Shown: piece by piece, positions 1-7,801 of the stretch
Layout: every line of letters begins with the position of its first letter
Numbering within the stretch: position 1 is the first letter of the stretch
Source of the DNA: Deltaproteobacteria bacterium
GTDB taxonomy: Bacteria; Desulfobacterota; Deferrimicrobia; Deferrimicrobiales; Deferrimicrobiaceae
Direction of reading: 5' to 3'
Assembly (NCBI GenBank): GCA_017889845.1
Contig: JAGGAJ010000009.1
Coordinates: 1 to 22,399, forward strand
Length of the DNA stretch: 22,399 nucleotides
Program-made: the position numbers and the translations under genes
The notes under the pieces: model-generated
The model's input: the letters and a program-made list of their open reading frames with translations, nothing else
Databases searched by the model: none
Told to the model about the DNA's origin: nothing

Positions 1-192
1 GACGCTCTGCCGGATCGACTTCACCGTGGCGTCCACGTTCACCACGGCCCCCTTCCGCATCCCCTCGGTGGGGCACTCCCCCATGCCGAGGATCTCCACG
101 CCGTCCGGGGTCTTCCTCCCGAGGACCGTCGTCACGTTGCACGATCCGACGTCCAGCCCCGCGATCACATGGTCCTGCGCCGCCGTGTTCAT
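1..192 (-). CDS. ftsA: Cell division protein FtsA, N-terminal part (cut by window edge)
   Basis: FtsA is the actin-like ATPase that tethers FtsZ to the inner membrane and recruits later divisome proteins. Only the first 64 codons are present, and the rest runs off the left edge. The ATG at 192 gives MNTAAQDHVIAGLDVGSCNV. The GLDVGS stretch (residues 12-17) followed by a threonine pair is the phosphate-1 loop of the actin/FtsA fold, and GMGECPTEGMRKGAVVN (residues 36-52) matches the usual FtsA segment leading to the 1C domain. A GGGGGAG ribosome-binding site lies 3 nt before the ATG. The gene begins 8 nt after the ftsQ stop, the usual ftsQ-ftsA order, and ftsZ would be expected next, outside the window. 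The assignment rests on a short fragment but agrees with context. Confidence 0.9.
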   Translation of the reverse strand, partial: MNTAAQDHVIAGLDVGSCNVTTVLGRKTPDGVEILGMGECPTEGMRKGAVVNVDATVKSIRQSV

Positions 193-200
193 TGCTCCCC

Positions 201-1040
201 CTACCGCACGAAGATTCGGCCGCTGGTCTTCAGGTCGACGATCCCGGCGGGCCCGCCCAGCCCCGACAACCGGGGCATGGCCTCCTCGACGCGCCGCATC
301 GCCTCCCGGAAATCCGTCGAACCCACCTTGAGCTGGAGCCCCGCATCCCGGGTCACCAGCGTGTATCCGTCCTGCGCGTCGAAGTGGACCTCCGAGAGGT
401 TCTGCCGCAGCGGACCCGCCTCGGCCATCCGCAGCAACTCCAGGGTCTTGCGGAAGTTCCGGAGCGTCACGGCGTCCCGCGCGAGCAGATCCCCCCGCGA
501 GAAACCGGTGAGGATCGGATAGTTCTTCGGGTCGTACGCCGTCAGCCGCTTGAAGGGGCTCCCCTCCGCGTCCACGTAATACAGCGCGTCCAGGTTCACC
601 ATCGCCACCGGCCGGCGCTCCTCGATCCGCACCACGAGGCGGTCGGGAAACGCCTTGCGGACGGAGACGGACCGCACCCACGGGTGGTCCGAAAGCCGCC
701 GGGCGACCTCCCGGGCCGGGACGGCCCAGATGCTCCCGCGCCCCCCGCCCCGGACGATCGCCCAGACCTCCTCCTGGGTGACGTGGGCGCACGGGTTCAG
801 GTCGATGCTCCGCACCGAGAACAGCGGGGAACGGGTGAGCCAGGAGTACGCCGACGCCCCGGCCACCCCGACGAGGACCACGGATACCAGGGCGGCCGCG
901 ATCCATCCCGCCAGGCGGACCCTGGCCCGCGGCGGCATCCGCCCGTTTCCGCCCCGCTTCGCCTTCTCCCGCTTCCGGACGGTGCCGGCCCCGCGGCCGC
1001 GGCGGCCGCCCGTCCTGTGGTATGCCTTGTACTCGATCAT
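201..1040 (-). CDS. ftsQ: Cell division protein FtsQ (POTRA domain)
   Basis: FtsQ is a bitopic divisome scaffold that links cytoplasmic assembly to the periplasmic FtsB-FtsL and FtsW-FtsI complexes. The 279-aa product has a strongly basic cytoplasmic tail (residues 1-42, many Arg/Lys), one membrane span (about 43-67), a POTRA domain (about 73-141, with SVRSIDLN at its start and FPDRLVVRIEERRPVA at its end) and a C-terminal FtsQ/DivIB beta domain (about 144-277). The length is normal for the family. The ATG at 1040 directly follows the ddl TAG with no spacer and no good Shine-Dalgarno sequence, so translation probably relies on reinitiation by ribosomes leaving ddl. The product is poorly conserved outside POTRA, but position between ddl and ftsA supports the name. 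Confidence 0.93.
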   Translation of the reverse strand: MIEYKAYHRTGGRRGRGAGTVRKREKAKRGGNGRMPPRARVRLAGWIAAALVSVVLVGVAGASAYSWLTRSPLFSVRSIDLNPCAHVTQEEVWAIVRGGGRGSIWAVPAREVARRLSDHPWVRSVSVRKAFPDRLVVRIEERRPVAMVNLDALYYVDAEGSPFKRLTAYDPKNYPILTGFSRGDLLARDAVTLRNFRKTLELLRMAEAGPLRQNLSEVHFDAQDGYTLVTRDAGLQLKVGSTDFREAMRRVEEAMPRLSGLGGPAGIVDLKTSGRIFVR

Positions 1041-1970
1041 CTACTTGGACAGCCCCGCGTCGGAGAGGATCTCCTCGACCAGGTCGTCGAAGGACAGCCC
1101 GTCGAACTTCGCGGCCTTGGGCAGCAGGCTCGTCTCCGTCATGCCGGGGATGGTGTTCGCCTCGAGGAAGAAGACGTTCCCCGCGGGGTCGACGCGGTAG
1201 TCGAGCCGCGCGGCTCCCCGCAACCCCATCGCGTGCGCCGCCCGCCGCGTGTATTCGGCGGCGCGCAGGAGGATGTCGCGGTCCATCGGCACGGGGATCA
1301 CGTACTCGGTCTGCCCCGCCGTGTACTTCGAGTGGTAGTCGTAGAACCCGGACTTCGGGACGATCTCGATGGCCGGGAGGACCCGCCCGTTGACGATCCC
1401 CACGGTGATCTCGCGTCCGGGGACGTACCCCTCGACGAGCACCCGCGCGTCGTGCCGCGCGGCCTCTTCGAGGGCCGCCTCCCACTGCGAATGTTCCCGG
1501 ACGATCGTGATCCCCACGGTGGACCCTTCCCGGTCCGGCTTGACCACCAGCGGGAATCCGAAGGCCGGCGGCCTCGCCCCGGAGAGGGCGGGCCCCTCGT
1601 AGACCGCGTCCGGGGCGCACGGTACCCCCTCCGACGCCGCCATCCGCTTCCCGAGAAGCTTGCTCATGGCGATGGCGGAGGCCGCCACGCCGGACCCGGT
1701 GTACGGGAGACGGGCGAGCTCGCACGCCGCCTGGATGCAACCGTCCTCGCCGTACCGTCCGTGCAGGGCCAGGAACGCCACGTCCACCCCCGACCCGCGC
1801 ACCGTGCCCAGCCAGTCCTCGCGGATGTCGATCTCCCGGACGGCGTATCCTTTCCGCCGGAGCGCCGCGGCGGCGGCCGCCCCCGTGCGGAGGGACACGT
1901 CCCTCTCCGCCGAGACCCCCCCGAAGAACACCCCCACCGTCCTGCCGGCGAACCGCCCGCGATCAGACAT
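1041..1970 (-). CDS. ddl: D-alanine--D-alanine ligase
   Basis: Ddl joins two D-alanines using ATP in the cytoplasm to give the dipeptide that MurF adds to the UDP-MurNAc-tripeptide. The 309-aa protein has the N-terminal signature FFGGVSAERDVS (residues 15-26), HGRYGEDG (70-77), an ATP-grasp core with LVVKPDREGSTVG (141-153), the omega-loop FYDYHSKYTAG (209-219) typical of D-Ala-D-Ala rather than D-Ala-D-lactate ligases, and the metal-binding C-terminal motif EANTIPGMTETSLLPKAA (270-287). The ATG at 1970 overlaps the end of murB by 8 nt, and a GGGGGGA ribosome-binding site lies inside murB. Placement between murB and ftsQ is common in dcw clusters. No key residue appears to be missing. Confidence 0.97.
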   Translation of the reverse strand: MSDRGRFAGRTVGVFFGGVSAERDVSLRTGAAAAAALRRKGYAVREIDIREDWLGTVRGSGVDVAFLALHGRYGEDGCIQAACELARLPYTGSGVAASAIAMSKLLGKRMAASEGVPCAPDAVYEGPALSGARPPAFGFPLVVKPDREGSTVGITIVREHSQWEAALEEAARHDARVLVEGYVPGREITVGIVNGRVLPAIEIVPKSGFYDYHSKYTAGQTEYVIPVPMDRDILLRAAEYTRRAAHAMGLRGAARLDYRVDPAGNVFFLEANTIPGMTETSLLPKAAKFDGLSFDDLVEEILSDAGLSK

Positions 1971-2847
1971 CGAAATCCCCCCACATCTTCACCTCGGGGA
2001 CCAGGAGGACGCCGGTCAACACAACCACCGCGTCCCGCCCGCGGGCCATCAGCCGGCGCACGTCGGCCGCCGTGGCCCGCCCCCGGTTCACCAGGAAGTT
2101 GGCATGCTTCTCCGAGAAACAGGCGTCCCCCTCGCACCGCCCCTTCATCCCCGCGCGCTCGAGCAGTGCGCCCGCGCCCTCGGCCCCCGCGGGATTCCGG
2201 AACGTGGACCCGAACGTCTTCTCCCCCCAGGGCTGTTTTGCGCGGCGCTTCTCGTTCAGTTGCCGCATCTGGCCGAATACGGCCTCCCGCGTGCCCCCGG
2301 CGAAGCGGAAGCCGGCCCGGACCACGACGCCCCGCACGGGATACTCCGCCTCCCGGTACCCGAACCGGATGGCGCGCGCCTCGATGCGGAGGATTTCCCC
2401 GGCGCCGTCGGCCACCTCCACCCATTCCGTCAGCTCCCCGATGCGCCGTCCGAAAGCGCCTGCGTTCATCGTCAGCGCCCCCCCGGCGGTCCCGGGGATT
2501 CCGGAGAGGGGCTCCATCCCGGATAGCCCCGAGAGGGCGCACAGTACGGCCAGGCGGGGAAGCATCACCCCCGCCTCCGCCACCACGGATCCGTCGGACA
2601 GGAACACCACCTTGGACAGGTGCTTCTTGGTGCAGATGACGGTGCCTGCCACCCCCCCGTCCGAAACCAGCAGGTTGCTCCCCGCGCCGAGGAAGTGGAC
2701 CGTGCGGCCCGCGCGGCGCTCCGCGGTGAGGACTTCCCGGACCTCCGCCGGGGACCGCGGGAATGCCATGCGGTCTGCGGCCCCCCCGATGCCGATGGTC
2801 GTGTAATCGCGCATCTTCACGTGGAAGGACACCTCGACGCTGCGCAT
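1963..2847 (-). CDS. murB: UDP-N-acetylenolpyruvoylglucosamine reductase MurB
   Basis: MurB is the FAD enzyme that reduces UDP-GlcNAc-enolpyruvate with NADPH to UDP-MurNAc, the second committed cytoplasmic step. From the ATG at 2847 the product has 294 aa. It shows the FAD-binding TTIGIGGAAD (residues 16-25), GAGSNLLV (54-61), GIPGTAGGALTMNAGAFG (117-134), FGYREAEY (162-169), the proton-donor segment GSTFRNPAG (213-221, Ser214) and the C-terminal acid in VPEVKMWG (283-290). An open frame continues upstream to 2985 but runs into the end of murC and adds an unrelated low-complexity stretch. The ATG at 2847 has AGGAGGT 11 nt upstream and is preferred. The N-terminus is short compared with many homologues. 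The gap from the murC stop is 31 nt. Confidence 0.96.
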   Translation of the reverse strand: MRSVEVSFHVKMRDYTTIGIGGAADRMAFPRSPAEVREVLTAERRAGRTVHFLGAGSNLLVSDGGVAGTVICTKKHLSKVVFLSDGSVVAEAGVMLPRLAVLCALSGLSGMEPLSGIPGTAGGALTMNAGAFGRRIGELTEWVEVADGAGEILRIEARAIRFGYREAEYPVRGVVVRAGFRFAGGTREAVFGQMRQLNEKRRAKQPWGEKTFGSTFRNPAGAEGAGALLERAGMKGRCEGDACFSEKHANFLVNRGRATAADVRRLMARGRDAVVVLTGVLLVPEVKMWGDFDV

Positions 2848-2878
2848 GCCCGCCGCCGACCTCCTGCCTCCGCTCCCG

Positions 2879-4246
2879 CTACCGCGGGAGGAGGCTCTCT
2901 CCCAGCTTCCAGACATCCCCGGCCCCCATCGTGATGAAGACGTCCCCCGGGCGGAGGCGTTCGAGGACCGCCTCCCGCGCCTCACCGGCTTTCCCCGCGT
3001 AGAGGGCCTCCTTGTGCCCGTGGCCCCGGACCCCCTCGCACAGCCGTTCCCCCGTGGCCCCCTCGATCGGCTCCTCCCCCGCAGCGTAGACGTCGAACAC
3101 CAGCAGCACGTCCGCGTCGTGGAAGGCCGAGAGGAAATCCCGGAACAGCGCCTGTGTCCGCGTGTACCGGTGCGGCTGGAATCCGACGACGATCCGCCGC
3201 GTCGGCCACACCTCGCGCGCCGCGGCGAGCGTCGCGCGGACCTCCGCGGGGTGGTGGCCGTAGTCGTCCACCACCGTGATCTCCCCCGCCTCCCCTTTCA
3301 CCTGGAACCGCCGGACCACTCCGCGGTAGTCGGCCAGCCCGTCACGGATCTGCCCGAAGGGGATCCCCAGTTCCGCGGCCACCGCGACGGCCGCGAGGGC
3401 GTTGCTCACGTTGTGGCGCCCGGGCGCGCGCAGGACGGCCCCCCCGAGTCGCTCCCCCCGCGCGTGCACCTCGAACCGGCTTTCCATGCCGGACGCGGTC
3501 ACGTGGTCCGCCCGGTAGTCCGCGTGGCGGGAGAAACCGTAGGTCACCACGGTCTTTTCCACCGAGGGGAGGAGTTCCTGAACGTTGGGGTGGTCGATGC
3601 ACAGCACGGCGAACCCGTAGAAGGGGACCTTGTTGATGAAGTGGAGGAAGGTCTCCTTGATCTGCCCGATGCCGGAGTAGAAGTCCAGGTGCTCCGGATC
3701 GATGTTCGTCACCACCGCCACCGTCGGGGAGAGCTTCAGGAACGAGCCGTCGCTCTCGTCCGCCTCCGCGACGAGGAAATCCCCCTGCCCGAGCTTCGCG
3801 TTGGAGCCCAGGCTGTTCAGCTTCCCCCCCACGACCGCCGTCGGGTCCCATCCGGCGGTGGCGAGCACCGTGGCCACCATGGACGTCGTCGTCGTCTTGC
3901 CGTGTGTCCCGGCGATGGCGATGCCGTACTTCATCCGCATGAGCTCGGCGAGCATCTCCGCCCGGGGAATCACGGGGATCTTCCGGCGGTGCGCCTCGAG
4001 GATCTCCGGGTTGTCGGGGCGCACCGCCGAGGAAACCACCACCACGTGACCGTCCGCCGGCACGTTCCCCGCCGCGTGCGACAGGTGGACCGCCGCCCCC
4101 ATCCGTTCGAGCCGGTCTGTCGTGTCGGACCGGCGCAGGTCGGAACCCGACACCCGGTACCCCAGGTTCAGCAGCAGCTCCGCGATGCCGCTCATTCCGA
4201 TGCCGCCGATGCCGACGAAGTGGATGGGGAGCCCCTTCCTGTACAT
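2879..4246 (-). CDS. murC: UDP-N-acetylmuramate--L-alanine ligase MurC
   Basis: MurC adds L-alanine to UDP-MurNAc with ATP hydrolysis, starting the peptide stem. The 455-aa product has the family's three domains: an N-terminal nucleotide-sugar-binding Rossmann domain with FVGIGGIGMSGIAE (residues 10-23), a central ATPase domain with the P-loop GTHGKTTTT (113-121) and EADESDGSF (161-169), and a C-terminal domain with VVDDYGHHPAE (325-335) and QPHRYTRT (357-364). Length and motif spacing are normal. The ATG at 4246 abuts the murG stop TGA, and a GGGAGG ribosome-binding site lies within the end of murG. The murG-murC-murB order is classical. Confidence 0.98.
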   Translation of the reverse strand: MYRKGLPIHFVGIGGIGMSGIAELLLNLGYRVSGSDLRRSDTTDRLERMGAAVHLSHAAGNVPADGHVVVVSSAVRPDNPEILEAHRRKIPVIPRAEMLAELMRMKYGIAIAGTHGKTTTTSMVATVLATAGWDPTAVVGGKLNSLGSNAKLGQGDFLVAEADESDGSFLKLSPTVAVVTNIDPEHLDFYSGIGQIKETFLHFINKVPFYGFAVLCIDHPNVQELLPSVEKTVVTYGFSRHADYRADHVTASGMESRFEVHARGERLGGAVLRAPGRHNVSNALAAVAVAAELGIPFGQIRDGLADYRGVVRRFQVKGEAGEITVVDDYGHHPAEVRATLAAAREVWPTRRIVVGFQPHRYTRTQALFRDFLSAFHDADVLLVFDVYAAGEEPIEGATGERLCEGVRGHGHKEALYAGKAGEAREAVLERLRPGDVFITMGAGDVWKLGESLLPR

Positions 4247-5347
4247 TCACGCCCTCCCCGCGAGGTGGAGGGCCCGGCGGACCGCGTCGTCGGCCGCCTG
4301 CGGGCGGCCGAAGGACAGCGCCGCCGCCGCGGCCCTCTCCCGCGCCTCCCGGTCGCCCCCGAGCGCCCACAGGGCTTCCCAGACCGCACCTTCGGTCGCA
4401 TCTCCCTCCGGCATCCACGACCCCGCCCCGGCGGCGCAGAACTCCTGCGCGTTGCGGGCCTGGTGACCGTCCGCGGCGAAGGGGTACGGGATCAGGACGC
4501 ACGGCCGGCCGAACAGCGCCGCCTCCGCGATGGAGAGCGCCCCCGCGCGCATCAGCACGACGTGGCACCGCGGGAACACGTCGCCGATCCGCTCCGTGAA
4601 CGGGAACGGCTCCACCGGAAGACCCTCCGCGCGGACCGCTTCCGCGACCGCGCCGTGCTCTTTCTCGCCCGTCTGCAGCAGGAACCGCATCGCCCTTCCG
4701 TCCCGTTTCGCCCGGCGGGCCATTCCCAGCACCCGGAAGTTGATCGCCCGCGCCCCCTGCGACCCTCCCAGGGCCAGCACCGTGAGGGGCGTCCCGGGCG
4801 GGAACCCGCCGCGCCGCTCCCCGGCGGCGGCCACGATCTCCGCCCGCACCGGGTTCCCGGTGAACTCCGCCCTCCCCGGCGGGAAGAAGGACACCGCCCC
4901 GGAAAATCCCGTGAACACCCGCACGGCCCCCCGGGCGAGGAACCGGTTCGACCGTCCCGGCACGCTGTTCTGCTCCTGCAGGAACAGGGGCACGCGGAGC
5001 AGACGCGCCGCCACCGCCACGGGGACGGAGGCGTACCCGCCCACGCCGAAGACGAGGTCCGGCCGCCGGCGCCTCACGACCGCCACCGCGGCGAACATCC
5101 CCAGGGCCATCCGCGCCGCACCCGGGACGGCCCGCACGCCCCGGCCGCGTACCTGTCCGGAGGGGACGAAATCGATCGGGATCCCCCGGGCCGGGACGGC
5201 GCGCGCCTCCAGCCCCCCCTCGGTGCCGACGAAGGAGACGACGCCGCCGGGACAGAGGGAGAGGAACGCCTCAGCAAGCGCGATCCCCGGAAAGACGTGC
5301 CCGCCGGTCCCTCCCCCGGCGACGATCATCCGCATCGACAAGGCCAT
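4247..5347 (-). CDS. murG: UDP-GlcNAc--lipid I GlcNAc transferase MurG
   Basis: MurG transfers GlcNAc from UDP-GlcNAc to lipid I on the inner face of the membrane, making lipid II. The 366-aa GT28-family protein has the glycine-rich loop AGGGTGGHVFPG (residues 10-21), FGVGGYAS (100-107), EQNSVPGRSN (125-134), FTGNPVR (162-168), LGGSQGARAIN (193-203) and the sugar-nucleotide site MRAGALSIAEAALFGRP (266-282, with the conserved Glu at 275). The ATG at 5347 has AAGGGGG 4 nt upstream. In-frame ATGs at 5335 and 5329 are alternatives that lie closer to the usual start. The gene begins 77 nt before ftsW ends, in another frame, a longer overlap than elsewhere in the cluster. Confidence 0.96.
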   Translation of the reverse strand: MALSMRMIVAGGGTGGHVFPGIALAEAFLSLCPGGVVSFVGTEGGLEARAVPARGIPIDFVPSGQVRGRGVRAVPGAARMALGMFAAVAVVRRRRPDLVFGVGGYASVPVAVAARLLRVPLFLQEQNSVPGRSNRFLARGAVRVFTGFSGAVSFFPPGRAEFTGNPVRAEIVAAAGERRGGFPPGTPLTVLALGGSQGARAINFRVLGMARRAKRDGRAMRFLLQTGEKEHGAVAEAVRAEGLPVEPFPFTERIGDVFPRCHVVLMRAGALSIAEAALFGRPCVLIPYPFAADGHQARNAQEFCAAGAGSWMPEGDATEGAVWEALWALGGDREARERAAAAALSFGRPQAADDAVRRALHLAGRA

Positions 5348-6452
5348 CCGCCCCCTTCAGGGATACGTTCATCAGCACACCGATCGCCGCCAGGTGGAGG
5401 ATCAGGGAACTTCCCCCGTAGCTCAGGAACGGGAGCACCATCCCCTTCGGGGGGAGCATCGAAAGCCCCACCATCATGTTCATCAGCGCCTGGATGCCGA
5501 TGACGGAGGAAAAGCCCGTGGCGAGGTATTTCCCGAACGGGTCCCGCGCGCGTCGGGCGACACGGTACCCCACCCATACCATGGTAACAAACAGGGCTCC
5601 CACCAGGACGACCCCGACGAACCCCAGCTCCTCCCCGATCACGGAGAAGATGTAGTCGGTGTGCATCTCCGGCAGGTAGAAGAGCTTCTGGCGCCCGCCG
5701 CCGACGCCCGTGCCGAGCAGGCCGCCGTTGGAGAAGGCGATCAGCGACTGCACCACCTGGTACCCCGCGGCCTGGGCCTGCGGGAACGGGTCGATGAAGG
5801 CCTGAAGCCGGGCCATCCGGTACGGCTTGGACGCGATCAGGACCGCGGCCCCCGCGATTCCGGCGGCGGCAAACCCCGCCAGGAGCTTCCAGGGGAAGCC
5901 GGCAATGAAGACGATCGCGAGGCACGACACGAGGATCACCACGGCCATCCCGAAATCGGGTTCCCGGATGATCACCACGACGAAGAGCATCATCACCGCG
6001 AGCATGGGAAGGAACGCCCTGTACCCCTCCCTGGGGTTCTCCCCCCTCCGGTCGATGACGTACGCCGCGTAGGCGAGGAGCATGAACTTGGCCAGCTCGG
6101 AGGGCTGGAAGGTGAAGAACCGCAGGCTGATCCACCGGGAGGCGCCGTTCGCCGTGTGCCGCACCCCCGGGACGTACACCAGGAGAAGGAGAAGGAAGGT
6201 TCCCGCGAGAAGGAGCGCGATCCTCCGCCGGTAGAAGTCGTGATCCACCCGGGAGAGCGTCACCGCCAGGGAAACGCCGACGACCAGGAACAGGATCTGG
6301 CGCTTGAAGAAGTACGCGGGATCGTACCCGTAGCGGGCGGAGGACCCCGCCATGACGTTCGTCGCGCTGTAGATCATGAGCAGCCCCAGCACCGTCAGGA
6401 AGAGGGTGCACAGCGCGAGGATCATGTTCTCGTGGCGTTTCCCGATCTTCAT
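5271..6452 (-). CDS. ftsW: Septal peptidoglycan glycosyltransferase FtsW (SEDS family)
   Basis: FtsW is the SEDS polymerase that makes septal glycan strands from lipid II together with FtsI. The 393-aa product is very hydrophobic, with about ten membrane segments starting near residue 11. Family hallmarks are ANGASRWISL (101-110), QPSELAKF (116-123), LPEMHTDYIFSVIGEELG (260-277, where Asp266 aligns with the catalytic acid of SEDS enzymes) and LPPKGMVLPFLSYGGSS (333-349). The ATG at 6452 overlaps the murD stop as ATGA. After the last membrane segment the frame continues about 28 residues into murG, giving an Arg/Asp-rich tail that ends at the TGA at 5271. That tail is outside the conserved family core. 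FtsW rather than RodA is inferred from dcw context. Confidence 0.95.
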   Translation of the reverse strand: MKIGKRHENMILALCTLFLTVLGLLMIYSATNVMAGSSARYGYDPAYFFKRQILFLVVGVSLAVTLSRVDHDFYRRRIALLLAGTFLLLLLVYVPGVRHTANGASRWISLRFFTFQPSELAKFMLLAYAAYVIDRRGENPREGYRAFLPMLAVMMLFVVVIIREPDFGMAVVILVSCLAIVFIAGFPWKLLAGFAAAGIAGAAVLIASKPYRMARLQAFIDPFPQAQAAGYQVVQSLIAFSNGGLLGTGVGGGRQKLFYLPEMHTDYIFSVIGEELGFVGVVLVGALFVTMVWVGYRVARRARDPFGKYLATGFSSVIGIQALMNMMVGLSMLPPKGMVLPFLSYGGSSLILHLAAIGVLMNVSLKGADGLVDADDRRRGRDRRARLSGDRAC

Positions 6453-7801
6453 CCGGCCAGTTCCCCCACCGCCTCCCGGAATGCCTCTCCGCGCTCCTCG
6501 AAGTTGCGGAACATGTCGAAGCTCGAGCAGGCGGGCGAGAAGACGACGACGTCGCCCTCCCGGGCGGCCGCCGCGGCGGCCCGCACCGCCTCCGGAAGCG
6601 AGCCGGCGACGGCGATGGGCGCCACGCCCGCCAGCTCCCGGGCCATCCGTTCCCGCGCCTCCCCGAGGAGGACCACGGCCCGCGCCTTCCGGGCGAGGGG
6701 CTCCCGCAGGGGACGGAAATCCACCCCCTTGTCCTTCCCCCCCGCAATCAGTACCACCGGCTCCGGAAACCCTTCCAGCGCCGCGAGGACCGCCCCCACG
6801 TTGGTCCCCTTCGAGTCGTTCACGTACGTCACGCCACGGACAGACCGCACGAACTCCACGCGGTGCGGCAGCCCCGGGAAAGCCGGCAGTTCCTCGAGCA
6901 CGTGCTCCCGGGCCACCCCCATCGCCCGCGCAACGGCGATCGCGGCGAGGGCGTTCCGTACGTTCTGCAGCCCCCGGATTCGCAATGTGCCGCGGGGGTA
7001 CCGCTCCTCCCCGTCCTCGCCCCGGAGCACCATGTCCTCCCCCTCCAGGAACGCCCCGCGCGGGAGTCGGCGCGACGAGGAGAACGGGACGACCCGCGCG
7101 CGGATCCCGCGCGCCCGGGAGGCCACCTCGGTATCGTCCGCGTTGACCACCGCGACGTCCCCCGGCCCCTGGTTCCGGAAGATCGCCATCTTCGCCATGG
7201 CGTAAGCGGTAAAACCGGAATACCGGTCGCTGTGGTCCTCGGTGATGTTCAGGAGGGCCGCCACCGCCGGACGGAACGCTTCCACCGATTCGAGCTGGAA
7301 GCTGCTGACCTCCACCACGCCCCAGTCGAAGGGGGTCCCCGCGGCGGCGACGAACGGCGTCCCGAGATTCCCCCCGACGAACACCCTGGGGAAGGCGCGC
7401 GCGGCCATCCGCCCCACGAGGGTGGTCACAGTGGATTTCCCGTTGGTCCCGGTGACCGCGGCAACCTTGCCGGAGAATCGCCGGAACGCCAGCTCCAGCT
7501 CCCCCCACACGGGCACGCCCGCGACGCGGAGCGCGGCGAGGGGAAGCCTGTCCCCCGGCACGCCGGGGGACAGGACGACCTGGTCCGTCCGCGGAACGTC
7601 GGCCTCGCCCGGCATTCCCTCCCGGAATTCGGCCCCCGTGGGAACCGGTTCCCGCAGCGACGCCTCGACGGCCGCGCGGGGGCGGTCGTCCCACAACGTG
7701 ACCTGCGCCCCCTCCGCGAGGAGAAGGCGCGCCGAGAGGAGACCGGAGCGCCCCGCGCCCGCCACCGCCACCCGCTTTCCGGCGAACGTGTCCACGCTCA
7801 C
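6449..7801 (-). CDS. murD: UDP-N-acetylmuramoyl-L-alanine--D-glutamate ligase MurD
   Basis: MurD adds D-glutamate to UDP-MurNAc-L-Ala in the cytoplasm. From the GTG at 7801 it has 450 aa. The N-terminal Rossmann domain carries VAGAGRSG (residues 13-20), the ATP site is TGTNGKST (117-124), followed by EVSSFQLE (164-171), NITEDHSDRY (185-194), the C-terminal VNDSKGTN (327-334) and FSPACSSFDMF (421-431). The chosen GTG overlaps the mraY stop as GTGA, the same 4-nt coupling seen elsewhere here. A second GTG at 7795 would remove only two residues. The open frame continues far upstream, but that part is a shadow of mraY. The Ser within DHSDRY varies from residues common in relatives, while the flanking conserved residues are intact. 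Confidence 0.96.
   Translation of the reverse strand: MSVDTFAGKRVAVAGAGRSGLLSARLLLAEGAQVTLWDDRPRAAVEASLREPVPTGAEFREGMPGEADVPRTDQVVLSPGVPGDRLPLAALRVAGVPVWGELELAFRRFSGKVAAVTGTNGKSTVTTLVGRMAARAFPRVFVGGNLGTPFVAAAGTPFDWGVVEVSSFQLESVEAFRPAVAALLNITEDHSDRYSGFTAYAMAKMAIFRNQGPGDVAVVNADDTEVASRARGIRARVVPFSSSRRLPRGAFLEGEDMVLRGEDGEERYPRGTLRIRGLQNVRNALAAIAVARAMGVAREHVLEELPAFPGLPHRVEFVRSVRGVTYVNDSKGTNVGAVLAALEGFPEPVVLIAGGKDKGVDFRPLREPLARKARAVVLLGEARERMARELAGVAPIAVAGSLPEAVRAAAAAAREGDVVVFSPACSSFDMFRNFEERGEAFREAVGELAG

Noticed and set aside
192..2639. Plus-strand open frame of 815 codons antisense to ftsQ, ddl and murB
   Set aside because: Its product is Pro/Arg/His/Gly-rich with no domain, and the opposite strand encodes well-known enzymes. 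In GC-rich DNA stop codons are rare in antisense frames.
2846..7205. Two more very long plus-strand frames (885 and 891 codons) opposite murC, murG, ftsW and murD
   Set aside because: Same low-complexity composition, both cross several real gene boundaries, and no plausible start or motif is seen.
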